DNA of 64,000 nucleotides, taken from positions 19,731,159 to 19,795,158 of the forward strand of contig OZ012694.1 in the NCBI GenBank assembly GCA_963942565.1, in the 5' to 3' direction. The first letter of the stretch is position 1. Each line of letters opens with the position of its first letter. Both the position numbers and the translations under genes were made by a program. This stretch comes from Maea johnstoni. Its lineage: Eukaryota > Annelida > Polychaeta > Spionida > Magelonidae. Shown here one piece after another: positions 12,701 through 25,610 of this stretch. The notes under the pieces were generated by a model. That model saw only the letters and a list, made by a program, of their open reading frames with translations. It had not been told where the DNA came from and ran no database searches.

Positions 12701-15680
12701 CTACTCTCATTCTCTAGTTATCAGGGGTCAAAGTAAGCCTAATTCCAGGTATTTCAGTCGCGACATCAATAAGTCCTTGGCCTTGACAGGTGAACTATTA
12801 CCCTTCATAACTTAATCCATAGGCCCTCTATTAAGCCCAGACTTCATATAACTCTTCATAAGAGCCTCCTAAAGAGTTATCTATCTAAGGTGGGGGGTTC
12901 CCGTGGCATTTGAGCCTCTTAGTGGTCCTTGAAGTACACCTATTCGAACCTTGAGCCCGCGGTGGCTGTATTTCTTACCCCTTGGATGTCCAAACTTCTA
13001 AAATTTTTCCTGAGGCCCCCTACTGATATAGGCCCTATTAAGTTATGAATAACTCTTCCTTAGGACATGTTCTAAAGGAATTTGGTTCCATTTAAGGCAT
13101 AACTACTCTCATTCTCTAGTTATGAGGGGTCAAAGTAAGCCTAATTCTAGGTATTTTAGGCGCGACATCAATAAGTCCTTGGCCTTGACTGGTCAACTTT
13201 TACCCTTCAGAACTTAATCCATAGGCCCTCTATTAAGCCCAAACTTCATATAACTCTAAAGAGTTATCTATCTTAGCTGGGGGGTTCCTATGACAATTGA
13301 GCCTCTTAGTGGGCCTTGAAGTACCGCTATTCGAACCTTGAGCCCGCGGTGGCTGTATTACTTACCCCTTGGATGTCCAAACTTCTAAAATTTTTCCTGA
13401 GGCCCCCTACTGATATAGGCCCTATTAAGTTATGAATAACTCTTCCTTAGGACATGTTCTAAAGGAATTTGGTTCCATTTAAGGCATAACTACTCTCATT
13501 CTCTAGTTATGAGGGGTCAAAGTAAGCCTAATTCTAGGTATTTTAGTCGCGACATCAATAAGTCCTTGGCCTTGACAGGTCAACTTTTACCCTTCATAAC
13601 TTAATCCATAGGCCCTCTATTAAGCCCAAACTTCATATAACTCTTCATAAGACCCTTCTAAAGAGTTATCTATCTTAGCTGGGGGGTTCCTGTGGCATTT
13701 AAGCCTCTTAGTGGGCCTTGAAGTACCCCTATTCGAACCTTGAGCCCGCGGTGGCTGTATTTCTTACCCCTTGGATGTCCAAACTTCTTAAATTTTTCCT
13801 GAGGCCCCCTATTGATATAGGCCCTATTAAGTTATGAATAACTCTTCCTCAGGAAATGTTCTAAAGGAATTTGGTTCCATTTAAGGCATAACTACTCTCA
13901 TTCTCTAGTTATGAGGGGTCAAAGTAAGCCTAATTCCAGGTATTTCAGTCGCGACATCAATAAGTCCTTGGCCTTGACAGGTCAACTTTTACCCTTCAGA
14001 ACTTAATCCATAGGCCCTCTATTAAGCCCAGACTTCATATAACTCTTCATAAAACCCTTCCAAAGAGTTATCTATCTTAGCTGGGGGGTTCCCGTGGCAT
14101 TTGAGCCTCTTAGTGGGCCTTGAAGTACCGCTATTCCAACCTTGAGCCCGCGTTGGCTGTATTTCTTACCCCTTGGATGTCCAAACTTCTAAAATTTTTC
14201 CTGAGGCCCCCTACTGATATAGGCCCTATTAAGTTATGAATAACTCTTCCTGAGGACATGTTCTAAAGGAATTTGGTTCCATTTAAGGCATAACTACTCT
14301 CATTCTCTAGTTATGAGGGGTCAAAGTAAGCCTAATTCTAGGTATTTTAGTCCCGACATCAATAAGTCCTTGGCCTTGACAGGTCAACTTTTACCCTTCA
14401 TAACTTAATCCATAGGCCCTCTATTAAGCCCAAACTTCATATAACTCTTCATAAGACCCTTCTAAAGAGTTATCTATCTTAGCTGGGGGGTTCCTGTGGC
14501 ATTTGAGCCTCTTAGTGGGCCTTGAAGTACCCCTATTCGAACCTTCAGCCCGTGGTGGCTGTATTTCTTACCCCTTGGATGTCCAAACTTCTAAATTTTT
14601 TCCTGAGGCCCCCTATTGATATAGGCCCTATTAAGTTATGAATAACTCTTCCTTAGGACATGTTCTAAAGGAATTTGGTTCCATTTAAGGCATAACTACT
14701 CTCATTCTCTAGTTATGAGGGGTCAAAGTAAGCCTAATTCCAGGTATTTCAGTCGCGACATCAATAAGTCCTTGGCCTTGACAGGTCAACTTTTACCCTT
14801 CATAACTTAATCCATAGGCCCTCTATTAAGCCCAGACTTCATGTAACCCTTCATAAAACCCTTCCAAAGAGTTATCTATCTTAGGTGGGGGGTTCCCGTG
14901 GCATTTTAGCCTCTTAGTGGGCCTTGAAGTACCGCTATTCCAACCTTGAGCCCGCGGTGGCTGTATTTCTTACCTCTTGGATGTCCAAACTTCTAAAATT
15001 TTTCCTGAGGCCCCCTACTGATATAGGCCCTATTAAGTTATGAATAACTCTTCCTTAGGACATGTTCTAAAGGAATTTGGTTCCATTTAAGGCATAACTA
15101 CTCTCATTCTCTAGTTATGAGGGGTCAAAGTAAGCCTAATTCCAGGTATTTCAGTCGCGACTTCAATAAGTCCTTTGCCTTGACAGGTCAACTTTACCCT
15201 TCATAACTTAATCCATAGGCCCTCTATTAAGCCCAAACTTCATATAACTCTTCATAAGACCCTTCTTAAGAGTTATCTATCTTATGTGGGGGGATCCTGT
15301 GGTATTTGAGCCTCTTAGTGGGCCTTGAAGTACCCCTATTCGAACCTTCAGCCCGCGGTGGCTGTATTTCTTACCCCTTGGATGTCCAAACCTCTAAAAT
15401 TTTTCCTGAGGCCCCCTACTAATATAGGCCCTATTAAGTTATGAATAACTCTTCCTTAGGACATGTTCTAAAGGAATATGGTTCCATTTAAGGCATAACT
15501 ACTCTCATTCTCTAGTTATGAGGGGTCAAAGTAAGCCTAATTCTAGGTATTTTAGTCCCGACATCAATAAGTCCTTGGCCTTGACAGGTCAACTTTTACC
15601 CTTCATAACTTAATCCATAGGCCCTCTATTAAGCCCAAACTTCATATAACTCTTCATAAGACCCTTCTAAAGAGTTATCT
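9799..15680. repeat. Higher-order repeat copy 2, one monomer shorter
   Basis: Matches copy 1 with an offset of 6,416 bp to about 14670, then with an offset of 6,015 bp (15011 with 8996, 15412 with 9397). One monomer is therefore missing. At about 15680 the sequence jumps to a variant otherwise seen at 5660 and 12070 (GGAATTTGAGCCTCTTAATG). This is the signature of unequal crossing-over or gene conversion within the array. Confidence 0.88.
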
Positions 15681-16072
15681 ATCTTAGCCGGGGGGTTCCT
15701 GTGGAATTTGAGCCTCTTAATGAGCCTTGAAGTAGCCCTATTCGAACCTTGAGCCCGCGGTGGCTGTATTTCTTACCCCTTGGATGTCCAAACTTCTAAA
15801 ATTTTTCCTGAGGCCCCCTTCTAATATAGGCCCTATTAAGTTATGAATAACTCTTTCTTAAGACATGTTCTAAAGGAATTTGGTTCCATTTAAGGCATAA
15901 CTACTCTCATTCTCAGGTATTTCAGTCGCGACATCAATAAGTCCTTGGCCTTGACAGGTCAACTTTTACCCTTCATAACTTAATCCATAGTCCCTGTGGC
16001 ATTTGAGCCTCTTAGTGGGCCTTGAAGTACCCCTATTAGAACCTTGAGCCTGTGGTGGCTGTATTTCTCACC

Positions 16073-16305
16073 CCTGAGGTAACTATAAGCAGCACCTTTT
16101 AATGATTATTCTTATGTTTATTGTTGCAGGAAATTGTAAAGGTATATGTATCAAAGTTGTGGAATTGACAATGCATGCAAATAACTACTTTTCAATGTTC
16201 ATGACCACACACTTAGGGCTACGGCACTACCCCCAACTGGGCACAGCTATCCCCAGAGAGATGCCACACCAACGACGGCCGCCACCCCTGAGCTAACTAT
16301 AAGCA
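16073..16305. repeat. Junction segment with duplicated 68-bp tract
   Basis: A tract CCTGAGSTAACTATAAGCAG followed by a T-rich run ending TTGTTGCAG occurs at 16073-16141 and again at 16287-16354, 214 bp apart. Both look like the 3' end of an intron (pyrimidine-rich, CAG). Between them is a GC-richer stretch unlike either satellite. Its open frame (16102-16296) has no domain that I recognise. The second tract begins the leader of composite block I. The splice-site likeness may be chance. Confidence 0.6.
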
Positions 16306-17380
16306 GCACCTTTTAATGATTATTCTTATGTTTATTGTTGCAGGAAATTGTAAAGATAGTTATGAATAACTCTTCCTTAGGACATGTTCTAAAGGAATTT
16401 GGTTGCATTTAAGGCATAAACATTCTCATTCTTTAGTTACAAGGGGTCAAAGGTACTCTTATTTCAGGTATTTCAGACCCCGAAAGTGCTCCTTGGGATA
16501 GTTTTTAAGCTATAAGGCAGCCATTTTGTGTCCAATTATCATGTACTATATACCAAATTGTAGGGAAAGCAATTCCCTATAACTTTCCAATTACTTTCTA
16601 TAACATATTATTGATAGCTAATGACTTAGTTATAAGAAACCCATATTTTGCTCTTTTTCGGGTTTTTTGAAAACTTGTTGTGTCCTAATTTTGAAATTAG
16701 GCAATTCTTTCACCAATATATGTCCTGATACATTAGACAGACATGTTGCAGAGCACCAAGAAAAATCTCAGACTCCTAGGATGCAATTTGGCCTCAGTAG
16801 CTATCATTGAAGTAAGGATAAAAGTGTAAAATCGACATATTAGATTGAAATAGACCATATTTTACAATGGCCATTGATATATAACTTTTTAATGGAAAAC
16901 CGTATGGTAAAATACTTCAGGAAAAGATTACGACATATCAAAAGGAGTAGGTAGGCATAACATCACCTTGTACAAACAGTGTTTTCTTCAAATCACATCA
17001 CTTGTCAGGTTATCCCCTATACTTTATAATGGGGAATTAGTTTTTCAGCCATACGGCAGCCATTTTGTTTCCAGTTTTCATGTTCCATACACCAAATTGT
17101 AGGGAATCCTATTTTCTATAACTTTCTAATTACTTTCTATACCATATTATTGATATTTGTTGACTTAATTATCAAGAAACCCATATTTTGCCAATATTCG
17201 GGTTTTTTCAAATACTTGTCGTGTCCAAATTCTGAAATTAAGCAATTCTGTGAGGAACTAATGACCTAATACACTAGACAGACAGGTTGTAGAGCAACAA
17301 GAAAAATCTCAGCCTCCTAGGATGTAATTTGGATTCAGTACCTATCAGTGAAGTCAGGCAAATAGTGTAAAAATGACATA
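16306..17380. repeat. Composite block I: A/B leader
   Basis: Two diverged units, A (about 16500-17020) and B (about 17040-17380), share GGCAGCCATTTTGT, ACCAAATTGTAGGGAA, ATCAAGAAACCCATATTTTG and AAAAATCTCAG. Both are related to the start of the 513-bp satellite (CATACGGCAGCCATT, TCAAATTGTAGGGAA). They look like the older edge of that satellite. The leader reappears at 27846 and 33250 almost unchanged. Confidence 0.88.
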
Positions 17381-20300
17381 TTAGGGTATTTTCCCATTAT
17401 AAAATGGGCCATACAGCAGCCATTTTTTAACCGATTTTCATGTTCTATACATCAAATTGTAGGGAATTTTAGTCTCTAATGATTACTATCTACATGTATT
17501 CACAAATTATTGTCAATTTTAAAAATATGGGGCTAAAAGAACCAGAATTTGTAGATTTCACCTTGAAATGACCTTGTGCCATAAGAAGGCTTTATTTTTT
17601 CAGCCTGAAACTAATTTGTTGCAATTCCCTGCTTAATTCTACCCTTATTTCATGTTTTACTTTTAAGAAATAACCAACTTTATTTTTTTGGAAATTTTCT
17701 AAAGGTCATTTTAGGTTTTTTTGCGGATTCTGAGGTTATGTTAAACTAAGAAATGAAACTCCTATGCTACAAGTGAAGATATTTCCTGTTACACAGTCTT
17801 ATCCTGAGTAATTCAGCACTAATAGAATCAAGATATCTGCTAAAACAAAAAAATTCTGTGAAAAAAGCAAATGTTTCTCTCATTTGCTCCATATTAGGGT
17901 ATTTTCCCATTATAAAATGGGCCATACGGCAGAAATTTTTTAACCGATTTTCATGTTCTATACATCAAATTGTAGGAAATTTTAGTCTCTAATGATTACT
18001 ATCTACATGTATTCACAAATTATTGTCAATTTTAAAAATATGGTGCTAAAAGAACCAGAATTTGTAGATTTCACCTTGAAATGACCTTGTGCCATAAGAA
18101 GGCTTTATTTTTTCAGCCTGAAACTAATTTGTTGCAATTCCCTGCTTAATTCTACCCTTATTTCATGTTTTACTTATAAGAAATAACCAACTTTATTTTT
18201 TTGGAAATTTTCTAAAGGTCATTTTAGGGTTTTTTGGGGATTCTGAGGTTATGTTAAACTAAGAAATGAAGCTCCTATGCTACAAGTGAAGATATTTCCT
18301 GTTACACAGTCTTATTCTGAGTAATTTAGCACTAATAGAATCAAGATATCTGCTAAAACAAAAAAATTCTGCGAAAAAAGCAAATGTTTCTCTCATTTGC
18401 TCCATATTAGGGTATTTTCCCATTATAAAATGGGCCATACGGCAGAAATTTTTTAACCGATTTTCATGTTCTATACATCAAATTGTAGGAAATTTTAGTC
18501 TCTAATGATTACTATCTACATGTATTCACAAATTATTGTCAATTTTAAAAATATGGTGCTTGAAGAACCAGAATTTGTAGATTTCACCTTGAAATGACCT
18601 TGTGCCATAAGAAGGCTTTATTTTTTCAGCCTGAAACTAATTTGTTGCAATTCCCTGCTTAATTCTACCCTTATTTCATGTTTTACTTATAAGAAATAAC
18701 CAACTTTATTTTTTTGGAAATTTTCTAAAGGTCATTTTAGGGTTTTTTGGGGATTCTGAGGTTATGTTAAACTAAGAAATGAAGCTCCTATGCTACAAGT
18801 GAAGATATTTCCTGTTACACAGTCTTATTCTGAGTAATTTAGCACTAATAGAATCAAGATATCTGCTAAAACAAAAAAATTCTGCGAAAAAAGCAAATGT
18901 TTCTCTCATTTGCTCCATATTAGGGTATTTTCCCATTATAAAATGGGCCATACGGCAGCCATTTTTTAACCGATTTTCATGTTCTATACATCAAATTGTA
19001 GGGAATTTTAGTCTCTAATGATTACTATCTATATGTATTCACAAATTATTGTCAATTTTAAAAATATGGGGCTAAAAGAACCAGAATTTGTAGATTTCAC
19101 CTTGAAATGACCTTGTGCCATAAGATGGCTTTATTTTTTCAGCCTGAAACTAATTTGTTGCAATTCCCTGCTTAATTCTACCCTTATTTCATGTTTTACT
19201 TATAAGAAATAACCAACTTTATTTTTTTGGAAATTTTCTAAAGGTCATTTTAGGGTTTTTTGGGGATTCTGAGGTTATGTTAAACTAAGAAATGAAGCTC
19301 CTATGCTACAAGTGAAGATATTTCCTGTTACACAGTCTTATTCTGAGTAATTTAGCACTAATAGAATCAAGATATCTGCTAAAACAAAAAAATTCTGCGA
19401 AAAAAGCAAATGTTTCTCTCATTTGCTCCATATTAGGGTATTTTCCCATTATAAAATGGGCCATACGGCAGCCATCTTTTAACCGATTTTCATGTTCTAT
19501 ACATCAAATTGTAGGGAATTTTAGTCTCTAATGATTATTATCTACATGTATTCACAAATTATTGTCAATTTTAAAAATATGGGGCTAAAAGAACCAGAAT
19601 TTGTAGATTTCACCTTGAAATGACCTTGTGCCATAAGAAGGCTTTATTTCTTCAGCCTGAAACTAATTTGTTGCATTTCCCTGCTTAATTCTACCCTTAT
19701 TTCATGTTTAACTTATAAGAAATAACCAACTTTATTTTTTTGGAAATTTTCTAAAGGTCATTTTAGGGTTTTTTGGGGATTCTGAGGTTATGTTAAACTA
19801 AGAAATGAAGCTCCTATGCTACAAGTGAAGATATTTCCTGTTACACAGTCTTATTCTGAGTAATTTAGCACTAATAGAATCAAGATATCTGCTAAAACAA
19901 AAAAATTCTGCGAAAAAAGCAAATGTTTCTCTCATTTGCTCCATATTAGGGTATTTTCCCATTATAAAATGGGCCATACGGCAGCCATCTTTTAACCGAT
20001 TTTCATGTTCTATACATCAAATTGTAGGGAATTTTAGTCTCTAATGATTATTATCTACATGTATTCACAAATTATTGTCAATTTTAAAAATATGGGGCTA
20101 AAAGAACCAGAATTTGTAGATTTCACCTTGAAATGACCTTGTGCCATAAGAAGGCTTTATTTCTTCAGCCTGAAACTAATTTGTTGCAATTCCCTGCTTA
20201 ATTCTACCCTTATTTCATGTTTAACTTATAAGAAATAACCAACTTTATTTTTTTGGAAATTTTCTAAAGGTCATTTTAGGGTTTTTTGGGGATTCTGAGG

Positions 20301-23300
20301 TTATGTTAAACTAAGAAATGAAGCTCCTATGCTACAAGTGAAGATATTTCCTGTTACACAGTCTTATTCTGAGTAATTTAGCACTAATAGAATCAAGATA
20401 TCTGCTAAAACAAAAAAATTCTGCGAAAAAAGCAAATGTTTCTCTCATTTGCTCCATATTAGGGTATTTTCCCATTATAAAATGGGCCATACGGCAGAAA
20501 TTTTTTAACCGATTTTCATGTTCTATACATCAAATTGTAGGAAATTTTAGTCTCTAATGATTACTATCTACATGTATTCATAAATTATTGTCAATTTTAA
20601 AAATATGGTGCTAAAAGAACCAGAATTTGTAGATTTCACCTTGAAATGACCTTGTGCCATAAGAAGGCTTTATTTTTTCAGCCTGAAACTAATTTGTTGC
20701 AATTCCCTGCTTAATTCTACCCTTATTTCATGTTTTACTTATAAGAAATAACCAACTTTATTTTTTTGGAAATTTTCTAAAGGTCATTTTAGGGTTTTTT
20801 GGGGATTCTGAGGTTATGTTAAACTAAGAAATGAAGCTCCTATGCTACAAGTGAAGATATTTCCTGTTACACAGTCTTATTCTGAGTAATTTAGCACTAA
20901 TAGAATCAAGATATCTGCTAAAACAAAAAAATTCTGCGAAAAAAGCAAATGTTTCTCTCATTTGCTCCATATTAGGGTATTTTCCCATTATAAAATGGGC
21001 CATACGGCAGCCATTTTTTAACCGATTTTCATGTTCTATACATCAAATTGTAGGGAATTTTAGTCTCTAATGATTACTATCTACATGTATTCACAAATTA
21101 TTGTCAATTTTAAAAATATGGGGCTAAAAGAACCAGAATTTGTAGATTTCACCATGAAATGACCTTGTGCCATAAGAAGGCTTTATTTTTTCAGCCTGAA
21201 ACTAATTTGTTGCAATTCCCTGCTTAATTCTACCCTTATTTCATGTTTTACTTATAAGAAATAACCAACTTTATTTTTTTGGAAATTTTCTAAAGGTCAT
21301 TTTAGGGTTTTTTGGGGATTCTGAGGTTATGTTAAACTAAGAATTGATGCTCCTATGCTACAAGTGAAGATATTTCCTGTTACACAGTCTTATTCTGAGT
21401 AATTTAGCACTAATAGAATCAAGATATCTGCTAAAACAAAAAAATTCTGCGAAAAAAGCAAATGTTTCTCTCATTTGCTCCATATTAGGGTATTTTCCCA
21501 TTATAAAATGGGCCATACGGCAGCCATTTTTTAACCGATTTTCATGTTCTATACATCAAATTGTAGGGAATTTTAGTCTCTAATGATTACTATCTACATG
21601 TATTCACAAATTATTGTCAATTTTAAAAATATGGTGCTAAAAGAACCAGAATTTGTAGATTTCACCTTGAAATGACCTTGTGCCATAAGAAGGCTTTATT
21701 TTTTCAGCCTGAAACTAATTTGTTGCAATTCCCTGCTTAATTCTACCCTTATTTCATGTTTTACTTATAAGAAATAACCAACTTTATTTTTTTGGAAATT
21801 TTCTAAAGGTCATTTTAGGGTTTTTTGGGGATTCTGAGGTTATGTTAAACTAAGAAATGAAGCTCCTATGCTACAAGTGAAGATATTTCCTGTTACACAG
21901 TCTTATTCTGAGTAATTTAGCACTAATAGAATCAAGATATCTGCTAAAACAAAAAAATTCTGCGAAAAAAGCAAATGTTTCTCTCATTTGCTCCATATTA
22001 GGGTATTTTCCCATTATAAAATGGGCCATACGGCAGCCATTTTTTAACCGATTTTCATGTTCTATACATCAAATTGTAGGGAATTTCAGTCTCTAATGAT
22101 TACTATCTATATGTATTCACAAATTATTGTCAATTTTAAAAATATGGGGCTAAAAGAACCAGAATTTGTAGATTTCACCTTGAAATGACCTTGTGCCATA
22201 AGAAGGCTTTATTTTTTTAGCCTGAAACTAATTTGTTGCAATTCCCTGCTTAATTCTACCCTTATTTCATGTTTTACTTATAAGAAATAACCAACTTTAT
22301 TTTTTTGGAAATTTTCTAAAGGTCATTTTAGGGTTTTTTGGGGATTCTGAGGTTATGTTAAACTAAGAAATGAAGCTCCTATGCTACAAGTGAAGATATT
22401 TCCTGTTACACAGTCTTATTCTGAGTAATTTAGCACTAATAGAATCAAGATATCTGCTAAAACAAAAAAATTCTGCGAAAAAAGCAAATGTTTCTCTCAT
22501 TTGCTCCATATTAGGGTATTTTCCCATTATAAAATGGGCCATACGGCAGCCATCTTTTAACCGATTTTCATGTTCTATACATCAAATTGTAGGGAATTTT
22601 AGTCTCTAATGATTATTATCTACATGTATTCACAAATTATTGTCAATTTTAAAAATATGGGGCTAAAAGAACCAGAATTTGTAGATTTCACCTTGAAATG
22701 ACCTTGTGCCATAAGAAGGCTTTATTTCTTCAGCCTGAAACTAATTTGTTGCAATTCCCTGCTTAATTCTACCCTTATTTCATGTTTAACTTATAAGAAA
22801 AAACCAACTTTATTTTTTTGGAAATTTTCTAAAGGTCATTTTAGGGTTTTTTGGGGATTCTGAGGTTATGTTAAACTAAGAAATGAAGCTCCTATGCTAC
22901 AAGTGAAGATATTTCCTGTTACACAGTCTTATTCTGAGTAATTTAGCACTAATAGAATCAAGATATCTGCTAAAACAAAAAAATTCTGCGAAAAAAGCAA
23001 ATGTTTCTCTCATTTGCTCCATATTAGGGTAATGGGCCATACGGCAGAAATTTTTTAACCGATTTTCATGTTCTATACATCAAATTGTAGGAAATTTTAG
23101 TCTCTAATGATTACTATCTACATGTATTCACAAATTATTGTCAATTTTAAAAATATGGTGCTAAAAGAACCAGAATTTGTAGATTTCACCTTGAAATGAC
23201 CTTGTGCCATAAGAAGGCTTTATTTTTTCAGCCTGAAACTAATTTGTTGCAATTCCCTGCTTAATTCTACCCTAAATTCATGTTTTACTTATAAGAAATA

Positions 23301-25610
23301 ACCAACTTTATTTTTTTGGAAATTTTCTAAAGGTCATTTTAGGGTTTTTTGGGGATTCTGAGGTTATGTTAAACTAAGAAATGAAGCTCCTATGCTACAA
23401 GTGAAGATATTTCCTGTTACACAGTCTTATTCTGAGTAATTTAGCACTAATAGAATCAAGATATCTGCTAAAACAAAAAAATTCTGCGAAAAAAGCAAAT
23501 GTTTCTCTCATTTGCTCCATATTAGGGTATTTTCCCATTATAAAATGGGCCATACGGCAGCCATTTTTTAACCGATTTTCATGTTCTATACATCAAATTG
23601 TAGGGAATTTTAGTCTCTAATGATTACTATCTACATGTATTCACAAATTATTGTCAATTTTAAAAATATGGGGCTAAAAGAACCAGAATTTGTAGATTTC
23701 ACCTTGAAATGACCTTGTGCCATAAGGCTTTATTTTTTCAGCCTGAAACTAATTTGTTGCAATTCCCTGCTTAATTCTACCCTTATTTCATGTTTTACTT
23801 ATAAGAAATAACCAACTTTATTTTTTTGGAAATTTTCTAAAGGTCATTTTAGGGTTTTTTGGGGATTCTGAGGTTATGTTAAACTAAGAAATGAAGCTCC
23901 TATGCTACAAGTGAAGATATTTCCTGTTACACAGTCTTATTCTGAGTAATTTAGCACTAATAGAATCAAGATATCTGCTAAAACAAAAAAATTCTGCGAA
24001 AAAAGCAAATGTTTCTCTCATTTGCTCCATATTAGGGTATTTTCCCATTATAAAATGGGCCATACGGCAGCCATCTTTTAACCGATTTTCATGTTCTATA
24101 CATCAAATTGTAGGGAATTTTAGTCTCTAATGATTATTATCTACATGTATTCACAAATTATTGTCAATTTTAAAAATATGGGGCTAAAAGAACCAGAATT
24201 TGTAGATTTCACCTTGAAATGACCTTGTGCCATAAGAAGGCTTTATTTCTTCAGCCTGAAACTAATTTGTTGCAATTCCCTGCTTAATTCTACCCTTATT
24301 TCATGTTTAACTTATAAGAAATAACCAACTTTATTTTTTTGGAAATTTTCTAAAGGTCATTTTAGGGTTTTTTGGGGATTCTGAGGTTATGTTAAACTAA
24401 GAAATGAAGCTCCTATGCTACAAGTGAAGATATTTCCTGTTACACAGTCTTATTCTGAGTAATTTAGCACTAATAGAATCAAGATATCTGCTAAAACAAA
24501 AAAATTCTGCGAAAAAAGCAAATGTTTCTCTCATTTGCTCCATATTAGGGTATTTTCCCATTATAAAATGGGCCATACGGCAGCCATTTTTTAACCGATT
24601 TTCATGTTCTATACATCAAATTGTAGGGAATTTTAGTCTCTAATGATTACTATCTACATGTATTCACAAATTATTGTCAATTTTAAAAATATGGGGCTAA
24701 AAGAACCAGAATTTGTAGATTTCACCATGAAATGACCTTGTGCCATAAGAAGGCTTTATTTTTTCAGCCTGAAACTAATTTGTTGCAATTCCCTGCTTAA
24801 TTCTACCCTTATTTCATGTTTTACTTATAAGAAATAACCAACTTAATTTTTTTGGAAATTTTCTAAAGGTCATTTTAGGGTTTTTTGGGGATTCTGAGGT
24901 TATGTTAAACTAAGAAATGAAGCTCCTATGCTACAAGTGAAGATATTTCCTGTTACACAGTCTTATTCTGAGTAATTTAGCACTAATAGAATCAAGATAT
25001 CTGCTAAAACAAAAAAATTCTGCGAAAAAAGCAAATGTTTCTCTCATTTGCTCCATATTAGGGTATTTTCCCATTATAAAATGGGCCATACGGCAGCCAT
25101 TTTTTAACCGATTTTCATGTTCTATACATCAAATTGTAGGGAATTTTAGTCTCTAATGATTACTATCTACATGTATTCACAAATTATTGTCAATTTTAAA
25201 AATATGGGGCTAAAAGAACCAGAATTTGTAGATTTCACCTTGAAATGACCTTGTGCCATAAGAAGGCTTTATTTTTTCAGCCTGAAACTAATTTGTTGCA
25301 ATTCCCTGCTTAATTTTACCCTTATTTCATGTTTTACTTATAAGAAATAACCAACTTTATTTTTTTGGAAATTTTCTAAAGGTCATTTTAGGTTTTTTTT
25401 GAGTTTCTGAGGTCATGTAAAACTAAGAAATGAAGCTCATATGCTACAAGTGGGGATATTTCCTGTTACACAGTCTTATTCTGAGTAATTTAGCACTAAT
25501 AGAATCAAGATATCTGCTAAAACAAAAAAATTCTGCGAAAAAAGCAAATGTTTCTCTCATTTGCTCCATATTAGGGAATTTTCTCATTATAAAATGGGCC
25601 ATAAGAGTTA
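17381..25610. repeat. Composite block I: 513-bp satellite, 16 units
   Basis: TTAGGGTATTTTCCCATTAT recurs at 17381, 17894, 18407, 18920, 19433, 19946, 20459, 20972, 21485, 21998, 22511, 23024, 23522, 24032, 24545 and 25058. Spacing is 513 except for 498 (a 15-bp deletion at 23024) and 510. Units are about 97-99% alike by eye. Variants such as GCAGAAATTT versus GCAGCCATCT mark subfamilies. Three stretches inside the unit resemble each other at about 170-bp steps (CCATACGGCAGCC, CCATAAGAAGGCT and the AAGAAATGAAGCT stretch), so it may be an old trimer. The last unit is a diverged form (GAGTTTCTGAGGTCATG) that ends at the junction GGGCCATAAGAGTTATC. Confidence 0.97.

Larger units (their letters stand above)
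2541..16072. repeat. 402-bp satellite array, ~34 units
   Basis: The GGCCCCCTA landmark recurs at 2579, 2981, 3383, 3784, 4186, 4588 and so on to 15814, nearly always 401 or 402 bases apart. Exceptions are 405 (to 6198 and 12614) and 387 (to 6987 and 13403). Units are about 95-99% alike by eye. Each unit carries TCAATAAGTCCTTGGCCTTG, a CGCGG word and TATTCGAACC. Halves of the unit look related with a 200-bp offset (GGGGTCAAAGTAAGCC at 3091 against GGGCCTTGAAGTACCC at 3291), so the monomer is probably an old dimer. The last units are rearranged and truncated. No coding potential is credible. Confidence 0.97.

Noticed and set aside
2541-16072. CENP-B box in the 402-bp unit
   Set aside because: The TTCGAACC stretch does not keep the required TTCG...A..CGGG spacing.
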